This document shows, piece by piece, positions 8,190 to 18,016 of a stretch of 64,000 nt of DNA. The notes beneath the pieces are model-generated. The model saw only the letters and a list, made by a program, of their open reading frames with translations. It was not told the origin of the DNA and made no database searches. The translations under genes were made by a program, and so were the position numbers. The stretch is taken from the NCBI RefSeq assembly GCF_900110215.1, contig NZ_FOCX01000006.1, forward strand, positions 62,001 to 126,000, written 5' to 3'. Within the stretch, counting starts at the first letter, position 1. The number at the start of each line of letters is the position of its first letter. This DNA comes from Halorientalis persicus. Lineage in GTDB: Archaea > Halobacteriota > Halobacteria > Halobacteriales > Haloarculaceae.

Positions 8190-10706
8190 TCAGATTTCGG
8201 GCACGGAGAGGTTAAAATTCTCCTCGCGCGCTTCCACCAGACAGAGGTGGAACCCGTCTTTTCGCGACAGTTTCACGAAGCTCTCGCGTTTGTCGCGACT
8301 GAGCAGGCCACTCCCCGTCGCGTCCGAGGCCGCTTCCATCGCTTCCGGCTCGAAGAAACTCGACGTGACGAGGAATGACCCGGCCAGTGACTCCTTGGAC
8401 TCGCCGACGCGCTGTGACGCCGAGATGAGTCCCTCCATCATGCTCTGGCTCGCGGGCTGACGGGACTCGTTCATGTTCGCCACGATCAGTGGGTTGCCCA
8501 TCCGGTCGCGCAACACCACGTCGAAACTTTCCTGACTGCGGTGTTCCTCGCCGTCTTCCTGGTACTGGACGGTGATCGCTCCGTTCAGCTCCGCCCGGTC
8601 GATCTTCGGGAGCGCGTCGTACAGTGGCCCCAGCGCCTCCTGGTGGCCCGTATCGCGGATCTCGTAGGGGAGGACCCGCACGAGCCACTCGACGAAACTG
8701 TGCTGGATCGTGTCCTGCAGGTAGGCCGCAAACGGCTCGCCGTTGACGGCCACGTCCTCGGCCTCGAACTGGGTGTGGTACTGGATCTGCATATTGTCGT
8801 TGACCGCACCCGCCTCGGCGTTCCCGGCGTGGGCCGCCTCCAGTGTCGCGTCGCCTTTCGATCGGTACCGGACGAAGAGGTTCGTCCCCTCGATGGCCTC
8901 GGCTGGGCTGAGGCGCTCGCGGTCCGCGACGGACTCCCCGCCCTCCTCCGTCCGGAGCTCGTCGATCCGACGTTCGAGCTGTTCGACCCGCTCTCGGAGT
9001 TCGTCGCGTTCGGCCGCCAACTCGTCGCGTTCGGCCTCCAGTTCGTCGCGCTCGTCCTCGGCCGTCTCCAGTTTCGCTTCGAGATCATCGATCTCGGCCT
9101 CCTTGTCATCGAGTTTCGCTTCCAGTTCCTCGATCTCGGCGGGGGTGGGACCCCCTTCGGGGTCCGGGTCCGGTTCCGGCTCGGTATCGGCCGGTTCCCG
9201 GCGGGGTTCGCCCTGCTGTCCCTCGGCCGGCGCTCGTTCGGGCTGTGCCCGCTCGGGCGTCCCCTGGCGCGGCGCGGGATCGGCCCCCTGACTCGCCGGT
9301 CCCGATCCGCGCCGTGGCTCGCCGCCGGGATTCCCGGCCGGCCCTGGCTCCGGTTCGGAACGCGCGCCCGATCCAGCGGCCGCCGGTCCCTGTTGCCCGT
9401 TTCCGTCGTCCGGCTCGCTCGTCCGGTCGGGATCCAGCGACGGGATCGACCTGGTCTCCAGTTCGCCGACCTTGCCGGTGCTTTTCTGCCCGCCCTGCTG
9501 GCGGCTTCGGCTGGAGTCGGGGGACTCCGACCGTGGCCCGCTCGCGCCCGCAGTCCCGCCGGTGGGGTCAGCGTTCCGTGGTCCGGTATCGCGCTGTGTG
9601 TCTCTCGCCGTCGGTTCCGACGTGCTCGGCTGCTGTTGTCCGGGCCGAGTCTCCCCGCCTCGTGACGACGCGCTCCGGTCGGCCTGCTCTCGCTGTCGGT
9701 CCGTGCCCGCAGACTCGGACCGTCGGCTGTCGCGCCGCGAGCCACTCGACTCCCGCTCCTCCGGTTCGGCCCGGGTCCGGTCGTCGCGAGTGTCCGTCCC
9801 GGTCGTCCCATTGGACGCACCGTCGTCCCCCCGGTCGGGCGTCTCGGTCGGTTCCGTCGCGGATTCTGCGCCGGATCGGTCCGCCGTGTTCGCCTCCGCG
9901 TTGGCCTCTGGTTCCGCTCGTCCGGCACCAGGCTCGTTCCCAGTGGGCTCACCAGAGTCCGTCGCTCCGGTGTCCACAGCCGTCTCTGGGACCTCCTCGT
10001 CCGTGTCGTCGGCGGCCGACGGCTCGGCTGTCGACTCCGCTTCGGACGGCTCGTCCTCGGCTGGCTCTGTACTGGTCGGTTCAGCTTCGGTGTCGGCCTC
10101 GGCCGTCGTCGCGGCCGCCGCGCCCGCGTCGGGAGCGGGCGCCGTCTCCTCGGTCGCGGGCTCGGTCGGCTCCGGAATCTCGACGACTTCGATGTCGACC
10201 GGTCGCACTTCGTAGATACCGACCTCGCCGTTGGCCTGATCGAAGGCCTCGTCGTCGATCAGGAGGTTTTCGCTCGCGCCGACCCAGGCGACGCTCATCG
10301 ACCGGCCCTGGTGATAGACCAGATAGTAGTCGCCGCTGAGGACGTTCTCGGACAGCTCGACGTACCCCGTGAAGTTCCCCTGTGTGAGCGTCCGGTCTAC
10401 TTCCTCGACGCTCGTCTCCTCGGTGTAGTACTGGGCGCGGACCTCGTCACTGCGCTCTTGCATGACCGAGAGCAGGGGGAGCGCCGGCGAGGGGGCCTCG
10501 TAGGCGGTCCCCTCGGCGTCCTCGAAGTCCTCGATGGTGCCGTCGAGGATGCCGATCACCCGGCCGGAGGTCATGCAGAGTCGCGTCGGTCCCGCCGCGA
10601 CGATACCGGAGAAGTCGTCGTCAGCCAGGTCGTGCAGGCCGCGGTACCCGCCCGAGAACGGCCGGGAGTCCCAGTCGTCGACCTGCTCGACCGCGCGTGT
10701 CGTCAT
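8190..10706 (-). CDS. haloarchaeal protein with N-terminal folded domain, long disordered linker, coiled coil and C-terminal folded domain
   Basis: The start is the ATG at 10706 (MTTRAVEQVDDW), four codons inside the longest frame. Four parts can be seen in the 838 residues: a folded N-terminal domain (about 1-180, with GLHDLADDDFSGIVAAG and DYYLVYHQGRSMSVAWVGA); a roughly 320-residue Ser/Thr/Glu/Arg/Gly/Pro-rich stretch of low complexity (about 185-515); a heptad coiled coil (about 522-590, repeats of ERDEL and EAKL); and a folded C-terminal domain (about 600-838). No membrane helix or enzyme motif is visible. I associate it with conserved haloarchaeal proteins of unknown function (DUF7527 type, by memory). 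A scaffold or polar-organiser role would suit the layout but is a guess. Confidence 0.75.
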   Translation of the reverse strand: MTTRAVEQVDDWDSRPFSGGYRGLHDLADDDFSGIVAAGPTRLCMTSGRVIGILDGTIEDFEDAEGTAYEAPSPALPLLSVMQERSDEVRAQYYTEETSVEEVDRTLTQGNFTGYVELSENVLSGDYYLVYHQGRSMSVAWVGASENLLIDDEAFDQANGEVGIYEVRPVDIEVVEIPEPTEPATEETAPAPDAGAAAATTAEADTEAEPTSTEPAEDEPSEAESTAEPSAADDTDEEVPETAVDTGATDSGEPTGNEPGAGRAEPEANAEANTADRSGAESATEPTETPDRGDDGASNGTTGTDTRDDRTRAEPEERESSGSRRDSRRSESAGTDRQREQADRSASSRGGETRPGQQQPSTSEPTARDTQRDTGPRNADPTGGTAGASGPRSESPDSSRSRQQGGQKSTGKVGELETRSIPSLDPDRTSEPDDGNGQQGPAAAGSGARSEPEPGPAGNPGGEPRRGSGPASQGADPAPRQGTPERAQPERAPAEGQQGEPRREPADTEPEPDPDPEGGPTPAEIEELEAKLDDKEAEIDDLEAKLETAEDERDELEAERDELAAERDELRERVEQLERRIDELRTEEGGESVADRERLSPAEAIEGTNLFVRYRSKGDATLEAAHAGNAEAGAVNDNMQIQYHTQFEAEDVAVNGEPFAAYLQDTIQHSFVEWLVRVLPYEIRDTGHQEALGPLYDALPKIDRAELNGAITVQYQEDGEEHRSQESFDVVLRDRMGNPLIVANMNESRQPASQSMMEGLISASQRVGESKESLAGSFLVTSSFFEPEAMEAASDATGSGLLSRDKRESFVKLSRKDGFHLCLVEAREENFNLSVPEI

Positions 10707-10873
10707 TGATAAGAACAAGTCCCATGCGGTCCTAATACTTTGCGGGGAAAACGCGGTCGGTCACCGATGACCCGGTGCCGAGGGGAACGGACCGGACGAG
10801 CGGGCCCCGAATAGGGGGCGATGTCGCTCCCGTGTTCGTAAGCTTCAATGCCGCCAAGTGTGGACGGGAGAGC

Positions 10874-11155
10874 ATGGAACTGCGGGTCATCGAGAAGACC
10901 GACACGGAACTCTCTATCGAGATCGCGGGCGAGGATCACACTTTCATGAACGTCCTGAAGGGCGCACTGCTGGAAGCCGAGGGCGTCGAGGCCGCGACCT
11001 ACGACGTGAACCCCGAACAGTCCGGTGGCCAGACTGAACCCATCCTGACGGTCAAGACGAAAGAAGACGTGGACGCCTTGGACGCACTGGAAGCCGGTGC
11101 CGAACGCGTCATGGAGAAAGCCGACGACTTCCGGTCCGCCTACGAGGCGGCCTAA
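10874..11155 (+). CDS. rpoL: DNA-directed RNA polymerase subunit L
   Basis: RpoL (Rpo11, homologue of eukaryotic RPB11) pairs with subunit D to nucleate polymerase assembly. The 93-residue protein starts at the ATG at 10874 behind a GGGAG ribosome binding site and contains the family signature [33 protein letters not shown] and a C-terminal helix. An upstream in-frame extension of 33 codons is basic and unlike the family. Its TAA stop overlaps the convergent stop codon of the next gene by four bases. Confidence 0.95.
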   Translation: MELRVIEKTDTELSIEIAGEDHTFMNVLKGALLEAEGVEAATYDVNPEQSGGQTEPILTVKTKEDVDALDALEAGAERVMEKADDFRSAYEAA

Positions 11156-12030
11156 CAGACGATTTGGGTCACGTAGAGCACGCCGTCGGGCGCGACGTGG
11201 ACGTCGACGCCGGTCAATTTTCGCTCCGCTTCGACCAGTGGCTCTCGCGTGTTGGTTCCCGGTTCTGCCAGGAGCCGTGCGAGTTCCCGCTCGGTCTCGA
11301 ACTCCATCCCCTCTTCTCCGAGTTGCAGATCCGGCGGGAAGGTGACCAGAACCGGTGTCGCATCACCACACACGTCCCCGATTTCGCTCCGTGCTCGATC
11401 CTCGCTGGCGCTATCGATCTCTCCGTAGTCGCGGCGCACGCGTTGCTGGTTGTAGGCCGTCGCTGCCGCGTCCAGATTCTCGTCGAGGGTCAGATTCCCG
11501 TACCCTTGCTCGGACCGGCGCGCGTTCAACTCGTCGACGTAGGCCGACTCGACGTCCGCGAACACCAGCCCGTCCGCGGCCGTCGCGTTCCCGGGGACCG
11601 GCGGTGTCGGGGAGATCCCCGGAATCTGGACGATACCCAGGAATCCAAGCGCCAGGTAGGCCACCAGCGCGGCGACGCCCAGAAAGAGCAAGACGAGTTT
11701 GGCGTCGAGCACGTCGAGATAGCTCACGTCGGCGCTGGGGGTCCGCCCGGAGCTGTCTTCGAGCATCTCCTCGACGATCTCGTCTTCGTCGTAGCTCAAC
11801 TCCCGTCGTTCCAGTGTCGCGTTCCCACAGCGGTCACAGGGCGGCGTGTGCTTGGGGTGGTCGTTGCCACACTCCGTGCAGATCCAGGCGTATGTCGTGC
11901 TGGCGTCCTCGTCCTCGGCTTCGGGGGCCATCGGCACGACCGCTTTCTCGAACTCGCTGTGCCCGCAGTTGTCACACGGCGGATCGTTGCGCTCGTGTGG
12001 CTTCCCACAGTGCTCACACCGCCACTTCAT
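11152..12030 (-). CDS. double zinc-ribbon membrane protein with CAP-like extracellular domain
   Basis: The 292-residue protein starts with two zinc-ribbon-like units, CEHCG...CDNCG (about residues 4-22) and CTECG...CDRCG (about 51-69). These are followed by an acidic stretch and a membrane helix (about 108-134). The part beyond the helix (about 155-292) resembles a CAP/SCP domain: [24 protein letters not shown] at its start and [19 protein letters not shown] at its end. The usual CAP histidine-containing middle motifs are not visible, so the domain may be degenerate. The ribbons would lie in the cytoplasm and the CAP part outside. Function is unknown. It converges on rpoL with a four-base overlap. 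Confidence 0.75.
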   Translation of the reverse strand: MKWRCEHCGKPHERNDPPCDNCGHSEFEKAVVPMAPEAEDEDASTTYAWICTECGNDHPKHTPPCDRCGNATLERRELSYDEDEIVEEMLEDSSGRTPSADVSYLDVLDAKLVLLFLGVAALVAYLALGFLGIVQIPGISPTPPVPGNATAADGLVFADVESAYVDELNARRSEQGYGNLTLDENLDAAATAYNQQRVRRDYGEIDSASEDRARSEIGDVCGDATPVLVTFPPDLQLGEEGMEFETERELARLLAEPGTNTREPLVEAERKLTGVDVHVAPDGVLYVTQIVC

Positions 12031-12135
12031 CGGGCTGATAGAGGGACCCGTGTACGGAAAGGGTGTCGGTTAACAGAGACGACGGAGGGTGTCTCTCCGG
12101 ACAGGCGAGCGAGCGGGCCTCGCCCCCGAGCAGCG

Positions 12136-12226
12136 GGAAGCGTGACCACAGGGAACGCTTCCGGATGTGTGAACGGCGACTGGAAGGAGCCGTGAGCAGG
12201 GCGACGCGAACGGGGTGAGCGTCGCC
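12136..12226. terminator. two hairpins downstream of the nuo operon
   Basis: GGAAGCGT/ACGCTTCC (12136-12143 with 12155-12162) and GGCGACGC/GCGTCGCC (12200-12207 with 12219-12226) are perfect 8-base inverted repeats in the 227-base gap between nuoN and the zinc-ribbon gene. No T-run follows, so their role as terminators is only suggested by position. Confidence 0.35.
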
Positions 12227-12257
12227 GAACGAGCGAGCAAAAGACAGGCCCGTGGCC

Positions 12258-13778
12258 TCAGAACAGCGCGGCCGCGGCGTCGAAGGCGGTCCCGGAGACG
12301 ACGCCGAAGGCGGGCAACAGGAGGAAGGTCACGATGGCGGCACCGACGACGGCCGCGTAGAGGCCGGTCGGGTGTGACGAGACCTCGAAGTCACCCGCGG
12401 GCTCTTCGATCCACATCGCTTTGACGACCCGGGAGTAGTAGAACAGCGACAGCGCGCTGTTGACGATGAGGGCCGCGGCGAGCAGCCACGCGCTCAGCGT
12501 GGCGGCGCTGGCCGTCGCCGACAGGAGCGCCCACTTCGAGAGCGCCCCGCCGCCGATGGGCAGGCCCGCGAGGCTGAACAGGAAGATCGTCATCGCGAAA
12601 CAGGCGACGGGGGCCTGCTTCGCGAGCCCGTTGTAGTCCTCGAAGGTCCGGCCGACGCCCCAGTACTCGACCAGGGCGACGAACAGGAAGGCCCCGGTGT
12701 TCATGAACCCGTAGACGAACAGGTGGAGCATACTCGCTCCCAGCGCGTAGCCCTGATTGGCCGTCCCAGTCACGATGGCGATGCCGATCAGCGCGTAGCC
12801 GGCGTGTCCGATCGAGGAGTACGCCAGCATCCGCTTGACCTTGTCCTGGGTGGCCGCGGCGAAGTTGCCGAGCGTCATCGTCACCAGCGCCAGCACGGTG
12901 AAGGCCAGTGTCCAGTCGATGGTGCCCGCCACGACTTCGAGCGGGAACGCGGTGACGAACACCCGGAAGGCCAGCACGAACCCGGCGGCCTTCGACGCCG
13001 AGGACAGGAAGCCGGAGATCGGTGCGGGCGCGCCTTCGTAGGCCTCCGGGGCCCAGAAGTGGAAGGGCACGGAGGCGGTCTTGAACGCGAAGCCGCCCGC
13101 GACCATCAGGATGCCCACGCCGAGGACGCCGGTGTTCTGGATACCCATACTCAGCGCCTCCGCGACGGCGTCCAACTGCAACGCACCGGAGGACGCGTAG
13201 ACGAGGCTGATCCCGTACGCGAGCACCGCCGAGGACACTGCGCCGATCAGGAAGTACTTCAGCCCGGCCTCGACGCTCCCGCGGTCGTTCTTGAGATAGG
13301 CCACGAGCCCGTAGGACGGCAGGCTGGAGAGTTCCAGCGCGACGAAGGCCGTCGCGAGGCTGTTTGCCGAGGCCATCACCGACATCCCGGTGGCCGCGAG
13401 CAACACGAGCGCGTAGTACTCGGCCTGGTTGGGTCGGCCCGAGAGGTAATCGTAGCTGGCGACGGTGACGAGCGCGGTCACGCTCGTGAAGATGAACGTG
13501 AAAAACAGGCTCATCCCGTCGACGACCAGCTGCCCGCTGAACAACTCGATCGCGCCGCCGGTCCGGGGCATCCCGGTCCCGGCGACCAGATACCAGCCCG
13601 TGACGACCATCGCCAGGACCGATCCCAGCGTCGCGACGCCAGCGAGCAGGCTCGGCGATTCGTCGTTCGGGTCGATGCTGTCGATCAGGAACAGGGTCAG
13701 CGCAGTCAGCCCGAGCAGTATCGCCGGGGCCAGCGCCGCCCAGTCGGGCAACGTACTCTGTGTCTGGAGCGGAATCAT
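12258..13778 (-). CDS. nuoN: complex I subunit N (proton-pumping membrane subunit)
   Basis: NuoN is one of three antiporter-like membrane subunits of respiratory complex I. The 506-residue protein is hydrophobic throughout, with about 14 predicted helices, and carries the family motif region KTASVPFHFWAPEAYEGAPAPISGFLSSASKAAGF (cut here for position only, about residues 230-265), with the conserved lysine and the VPFHxWxPDxY-type signature. The start ATG overlaps the last base of nuoM's stop codon, showing translational coupling. It is the last gene of the nuo operon. Confidence 0.95.
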   Translation of the reverse strand: MIPLQTQSTLPDWAALAPAILLGLTALTLFLIDSIDPNDESPSLLAGVATLGSVLAMVVTGWYLVAGTGMPRTGGAIELFSGQLVVDGMSLFFTFIFTSVTALVTVASYDYLSGRPNQAEYYALVLLAATGMSVMASANSLATAFVALELSSLPSYGLVAYLKNDRGSVEAGLKYFLIGAVSSAVLAYGISLVYASSGALQLDAVAEALSMGIQNTGVLGVGILMVAGGFAFKTASVPFHFWAPEAYEGAPAPISGFLSSASKAAGFVLAFRVFVTAFPLEVVAGTIDWTLAFTVLALVTMTLGNFAAATQDKVKRMLAYSSIGHAGYALIGIAIVTGTANQGYALGASMLHLFVYGFMNTGAFLFVALVEYWGVGRTFEDYNGLAKQAPVACFAMTIFLFSLAGLPIGGGALSKWALLSATASAATLSAWLLAAALIVNSALSLFYYSRVVKAMWIEEPAGDFEVSSHPTGLYAAVVGAAIVTFLLLPAFGVVSGTAFDAAAALF

Positions 13779-15316
13779 CAGGCACCACCTCCCAGGCCCA
13801 GTGCCGTCACTTCGAACACTGCGTCCTGGATCATCCGATAGAACAGATCAGGCGCGACGCCCAGTGCGATGACCAGCGCCAGCAGGACGAACAGCGGCGC
13901 GACGTCCTGTAGCGGGGCACGCCCGATGTCGTAGTCGGTTTCGAGCCGGAAGGGCCCGAACAGCGTCTTCTGCATCGCACGCAGCAGGTAGCCCGCGACG
14001 ATCACGATGCCGAACATCGCGATCCCCGTAAAGAGCGGGGCCGCCGGAATCGTCGTCGACTCGAAGGCACCCATGAACACGAGCACCTCGGCCGCGAACC
14101 CGCTCATCAGCGGCAGGCCCATGTAGCCGAACGCGGCCGCGACGAATACGCCCGCGGTCACGGGCATCCGGTCGGCCATCCCGGACATATCGCCGATCAT
14201 CCGGGTGTGGGTCTCGTTGTAGATGACGCCGACTGCCATGAACATCAGCCCGGAGATCAGGCCGTGGCTGACCATCTGGAAGGTCGCGCCACCCACGCCG
14301 TGGGGCGTGAACGCGATCAGGCCGAGGATCACGTAGCCCATCGAGGAGATAGAGGAGTACGCGACGATCCGCTTGAGGTCCTGCTGGGCCAGCGCCAGCA
14401 GGGCCCCGTAGATCACCGAGACGACCGCGAAGATGGCGATGTAGGTGGCGTTAGCCCGCGCGATGTCCGCCAGCATCGTGAAGTTGAACCGGAGCAGTGC
14501 GTAGGTCCCCATCTTCAGCAGGACGCCCGCCAGAAGCACCGACACAGGGGTCGGTGCCTCGACGTGTGCGTCCGGCAGCCACGTGTGGAAGGGGACGACC
14601 GGCACCTTGACCGCGAAGCCGAAGAACAGCGCCACGAAGGCGGCCAGTTTGATCACGTCGGGACTGAAACCGGCGACGCTCCCGAGCTGGCCCGCGTTCA
14701 GCGCCTGGGCGATGGCCGGCAGGCCCAGCGTGCTGATGGAGTCGCCGAGTCCGAACACCAGCGTGAAGAAGCCGACGAACATCACGAGGCTCGCCACGTT
14801 GGTGTAGACGAAGAACTTGATCGCGGCGTACTTCCGGCGCGGCCCGCCCCAGACGCCGATGAGGAAGTACATCGGGACGAGGACGGCCTCCCAGAAGACG
14901 AACCACAGCAGGAAGTCGAGCGCCGAGAAGACACCGATCAGCGCGGCCTGCATGAACAGGACTAGCCCGTAGAACTGGGACTCCCGTTCGTCGATGGGCG
15001 TCCAGGCGCTGACGATCGCGAGCGTGGTCAGGATCGTCGTCAACACGATCAGCGGCATACTCACGCCGTCGAGACCGACGTGCCAGTTGATCGCGTACGG
15101 CCCGAGCGTGATCCAGCTCGCCATCGTCTCGAAGGCGGGCTGGCCACCAGAGAGCAGTGCGTTGCCCGTGCCGTCGAAGACGCTGTACATCCACAGGCTC
15201 ACGCCGACGGGCACGAGACTGAGGACGGCCGCGAACTGACCCGCGTACTCGTCGGGGGCGAGCAAGACCAGTCCCGCCGCCATCAGCGCGAAGACGATGA
15301 GCAGTTCGACCAGCAT
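13778..15316 (-). CDS. nuoM: complex I subunit M (proton-pumping membrane subunit)
   Basis: The 512-residue antiporter-like subunit has about 14 helices. Visible motifs are FLLWFVFWEAVLVPMYFLIG with the key glutamate of helix 5, VKVPVVPFHTWLPDAHVEAP and LLKMGTYALLRFN. Position between nuoL and nuoN and end-to-end overlap with nuoN are typical. It translocates protons across the cell membrane, driven by quinone reduction. Confidence 0.96.
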   Translation of the reverse strand: MLVELLIVFALMAAGLVLLAPDEYAGQFAAVLSLVPVGVSLWMYSVFDGTGNALLSGGQPAFETMASWITLGPYAINWHVGLDGVSMPLIVLTTILTTLAIVSAWTPIDERESQFYGLVLFMQAALIGVFSALDFLLWFVFWEAVLVPMYFLIGVWGGPRRKYAAIKFFVYTNVASLVMFVGFFTLVFGLGDSISTLGLPAIAQALNAGQLGSVAGFSPDVIKLAAFVALFFGFAVKVPVVPFHTWLPDAHVEAPTPVSVLLAGVLLKMGTYALLRFNFTMLADIARANATYIAIFAVVSVIYGALLALAQQDLKRIVAYSSISSMGYVILGLIAFTPHGVGGATFQMVSHGLISGLMFMAVGVIYNETHTRMIGDMSGMADRMPVTAGVFVAAAFGYMGLPLMSGFAAEVLVFMGAFESTTIPAAPLFTGIAMFGIVIVAGYLLRAMQKTLFGPFRLETDYDIGRAPLQDVAPLFVLLALVIALGVAPDLFYRMIQDAVFEVTALGLGGGA

Positions 15317-17374
15317 TCAGAACCACCCCCCGACGATGCCGAAGGCGATCAACAGGAGCGCGAGCCCGATGGTCAGCAGGGCCGCGTAGTTGGAGACGAC
15401 GCCGGTCTGGATCCGCCGAATGCGGTCGCCCGAGAACAGGCTCACGCTAGAGATTCCGTTGACGACGCCGTCGATGATTCCCTGATCGAATGTGTCGGCC
15501 ACGCGGGCCAGCGGCAGGGTCACGCCCTCCGCCAGCCACACCTGGTACTCGTCCTGATAGTAGTTGTGCATGAGCAGCGTCCGCAGTCCGCCGAGTTTCT
15601 TCGTGTGTTCGACCGGTTCCGGCACCGCGTACAGCCGGTAGGCCAGCCCGACGCCGGCCAGTGCGAGACCGAGCGACAGCGCTGCCGAAATCAGCAGCGT
15701 CGGAACCTCACCGCCAGCGATGTAGGCCGACTCGTACGGCAGCAGGTCCTCGTAGACGTGCAGGCCCGTCAGGAACTCCGCGTTGACGATTTCGGAGCCG
15801 ACCAGCCACTTGTGCAGGAAGTCGATGTGCGCGCCGGTCAGCTTCGCGACCGGGACCATGTTGATGAACCCGAGCGTCGCCGCGAGGACCCCGAGGACGC
15901 CGAGCGGCAGTTTGACGTTCCAGCGAACGCCGTGAGGGTCCTCCGCGTCGTCGGTCCGGGGCTCACCGTGGAAGGTCAGGAAGACCATCCGGAAGGTGTA
16001 GAAGCCGGTCAGGAAGACGGCGAGCAGGCCCATCGCCCATGCGACCAGGATGACGGGGTCGCCGAGGCCGTGAATCAGCGCCTCGTACAACACCTCGTCC
16101 TTGGACCAGAAGCCCGCGAACGGGAAGATCCCCGCTAGCGCGAGCGAGCCCGAGAGGAAGGTCCAGTAGGTCACGGGCATCTTCTCTTTGAGTCCGCCCA
16201 TGTCCCACATATTCTCGTTGTGGTGCATGGCGATGATGACCGACCCCGCGCCGAGGAACAGGAGCGCCTTGAACACGGCGTGGGTGGTCAGATGGAAGAC
16301 CGCGGCGACGTATCCGCCCGACCCCAGCGCGAGCATCATGTACCCGTACTGGGAGATGGTCGAGTACGCCAGCACCTGCTTGAGTTCCTGTTTGACGACG
16401 CCCATCGTCGCCGCGAACAGGGCCGTGAAGCCACCGATCAGGGCGATGATGCCCATCGTCGTCGGGGTCAGGAGGTAGAACCCGTACATACGTGCGACTA
16501 GATAGACACCGGCCGCGACCATCGTCGCCGCGTGGATCAGCGCGGAGACGGGCGTCGGGCCTTCCATCGCGTCGGGCAGCCACGTGTGCAGCGGGAACTG
16601 CGCCGACTTGCCGACCACGCCGCCGAGCACGAGCAGTCCCAGGATCGTGAACCACCCCTGGGCACCCATGCCGAGCGGTTCGAGGAAGTCGGCGACCGTG
16701 CCGGGCATCTCGCCGCTGATCGCCTGCTCGGCCATCGCGGGGAAGCCCGCCTCCGTGACGAACAGGCCCGTCCCGAATGTCGCGAAGATGCCGACGACGC
16801 CGATCAGGAAGAAGAAGTCACCGAAGCGGGTGACCAGGAACGCCTTCTTCGCGGCGCTGGGCGGCGCGTCCTCGCGGAACCAGAAGCCGATGAGCAGGAA
16901 CGAACACAGGCCCACCAGCTCGAAGAACATGAACGCCATCAGGATGTTGTCCGCGAAGACGAAGGCGAGCATGCTGAAGCTAAACAGCGAGAGCGAGGCG
17001 TAGTACCGGGGAAGCCCGGTCTCGTTCTCGTCGTTCATGTAGCCCAGCGAGAAGACGAACACGAGGAGCGAAATCAGCGAGACGATCAACAGCATCAGCG
17101 AGGAGAGCGGGTCGACGAAGACGCCCAGGTGGAGATCGAACGTGCCGATCCCCGTCGCGAACTGCCAGATCTCCTCGTGGTAGGCCGTCTCCGAGCCCAG
17201 GATGCCCGCGACCGTCAGCACGGTCCAGATCGAGAGCAACAGGGAGCCGGCCGTCGCGAAGATACCGGCCAGCGCACCTTTCTTGGGCATCCACTTGCCG
17301 AAGGCCAGCGCGACCACGAACGATACGAGTGGCAACACCGCGATCGCCGGAACGAACTCGAATGCACTCACCAT
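15317..17374 (-). CDS. nuoL: complex I subunit L (proton-pumping membrane subunit)
   Basis: The 685-residue protein is the largest membrane subunit. It has the core antiporter-like region (FMFFELVGLCSFLLIGFW, KSAQFPLHTWLPDAMEGPTPVSALIHAATMV, LKQVLAYSTISQYGYM) and a C-terminal extension (about 440-685) that would form the lateral helix along NuoM and NuoN. It abuts nuoM by one base. Length is normal for NuoL. Confidence 0.96.
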   Translation of the reverse strand: MVSAFEFVPAIAVLPLVSFVVALAFGKWMPKKGALAGIFATAGSLLLSIWTVLTVAGILGSETAYHEEIWQFATGIGTFDLHLGVFVDPLSSLMLLIVSLISLLVFVFSLGYMNDENETGLPRYYASLSLFSFSMLAFVFADNILMAFMFFELVGLCSFLLIGFWFREDAPPSAAKKAFLVTRFGDFFFLIGVVGIFATFGTGLFVTEAGFPAMAEQAISGEMPGTVADFLEPLGMGAQGWFTILGLLVLGGVVGKSAQFPLHTWLPDAMEGPTPVSALIHAATMVAAGVYLVARMYGFYLLTPTTMGIIALIGGFTALFAATMGVVKQELKQVLAYSTISQYGYMMLALGSGGYVAAVFHLTTHAVFKALLFLGAGSVIIAMHHNENMWDMGGLKEKMPVTYWTFLSGSLALAGIFPFAGFWSKDEVLYEALIHGLGDPVILVAWAMGLLAVFLTGFYTFRMVFLTFHGEPRTDDAEDPHGVRWNVKLPLGVLGVLAATLGFINMVPVAKLTGAHIDFLHKWLVGSEIVNAEFLTGLHVYEDLLPYESAYIAGGEVPTLLISAALSLGLALAGVGLAYRLYAVPEPVEHTKKLGGLRTLLMHNYYQDEYQVWLAEGVTLPLARVADTFDQGIIDGVVNGISSVSLFSGDRIRRIQTGVVSNYAALLTIGLALLLIAFGIVGGWF

Positions 17375-17375
17375 C

Positions 17376-17678
17376 TTACCACCTCATAGTCGTCGGTTTG
17401 GTCACGTCGATGTCCGCGAAGTTACGGTACAGCACCAGGATGATACCGATCCCGATGGCGACCTCGGCCGCGGCCAGCGCCATCAGGAACAGCGTGAATA
17501 CCTGCCCGGTCAGGTTCCCCCACTGGAGGGAGAACGCCACGAAGTTGATGCTGGCTGCGTTGAGCATCAGTTCGACGGACATCAGGAACAGCAGGGCGTT
17601 GCGACGGGTGAGGATCCCGAACAGCCCGATACAGAACATCGCGGCCGACAGGAGCAGGTAGTACTCGGCCGGGACCAT
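17376..17678 (-). CDS. nuoK: complex I subunit K
   Basis: The 100-residue protein has three membrane helices and the NuoK pattern AEYYLLLSAAMFCIGLFGIL, SVELMLNAASINF (with the conserved membrane glutamate) and AAAEVAIGIGIILVLYRN (second conserved glutamate). Its start overlaps the stop of the upstream J2 gene. It links the quinone module to the pumping subunits. Confidence 0.96.
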   Translation of the reverse strand: MVPAEYYLLLSAAMFCIGLFGILTRRNALLFLMSVELMLNAASINFVAFSLQWGNLTGQVFTLFLMALAAAEVAIGIGIILVLYRNFADIDVTKPTTMRW

Positions 17679-18016
17679 CAGTGGTCACCCCGTCCTGTCG
17701 AGCGCCCGCCGTCCGTGATCGCGCTCGCCGAGTCCTCGTCACGCGACGCGAGCATGAGCGCCACGTCGAGCGCCGCGTCCAGCGTGATCGCGATGACGAT
17801 GAACGACACCAGGAACTCCTCGCTCTCGATCACCGTCTGGCCGATGAGATCGAACATCGCGTACCCGATGCCCGCGGTGATCGACACGTCCGGGAACCCG
17901 GCCGCCGATCCGAACGAGGACCCGAGGAACACGATCGCCAGCACGGCGAACAGGCCGAGCGCGGCGATGCCGGCGACCCAGTTGGCGTCGTCAGCCAGTC
18001 GCGGTCGAGTCGTCAT
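17678..18016 (-). CDS. complex I subunit J, C-terminal half (J2)
   Basis: The 112-residue protein starts at the ATG at 18016, overlapping the stop of J1 by four bases (ATGA). It has a central helix pair (about 12-34 and 65-95) and an EEFLVSFIVIAITLDAALDVALMLASRDE segment matching the end of NuoJ. Haloarchaea carry NuoJ as two separate short genes, which together replace the single bacterial subunit. It sits between J1 and nuoK. Confidence 0.85.
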   Translation of the reverse strand: MTTRPRLADDANWVAGIAALGLFAVLAIVFLGSSFGSAAGFPDVSITAGIGYAMFDLIGQTVIESEEFLVSFIVIAITLDAALDVALMLASRDEDSASAITDGGRSTGRGDH

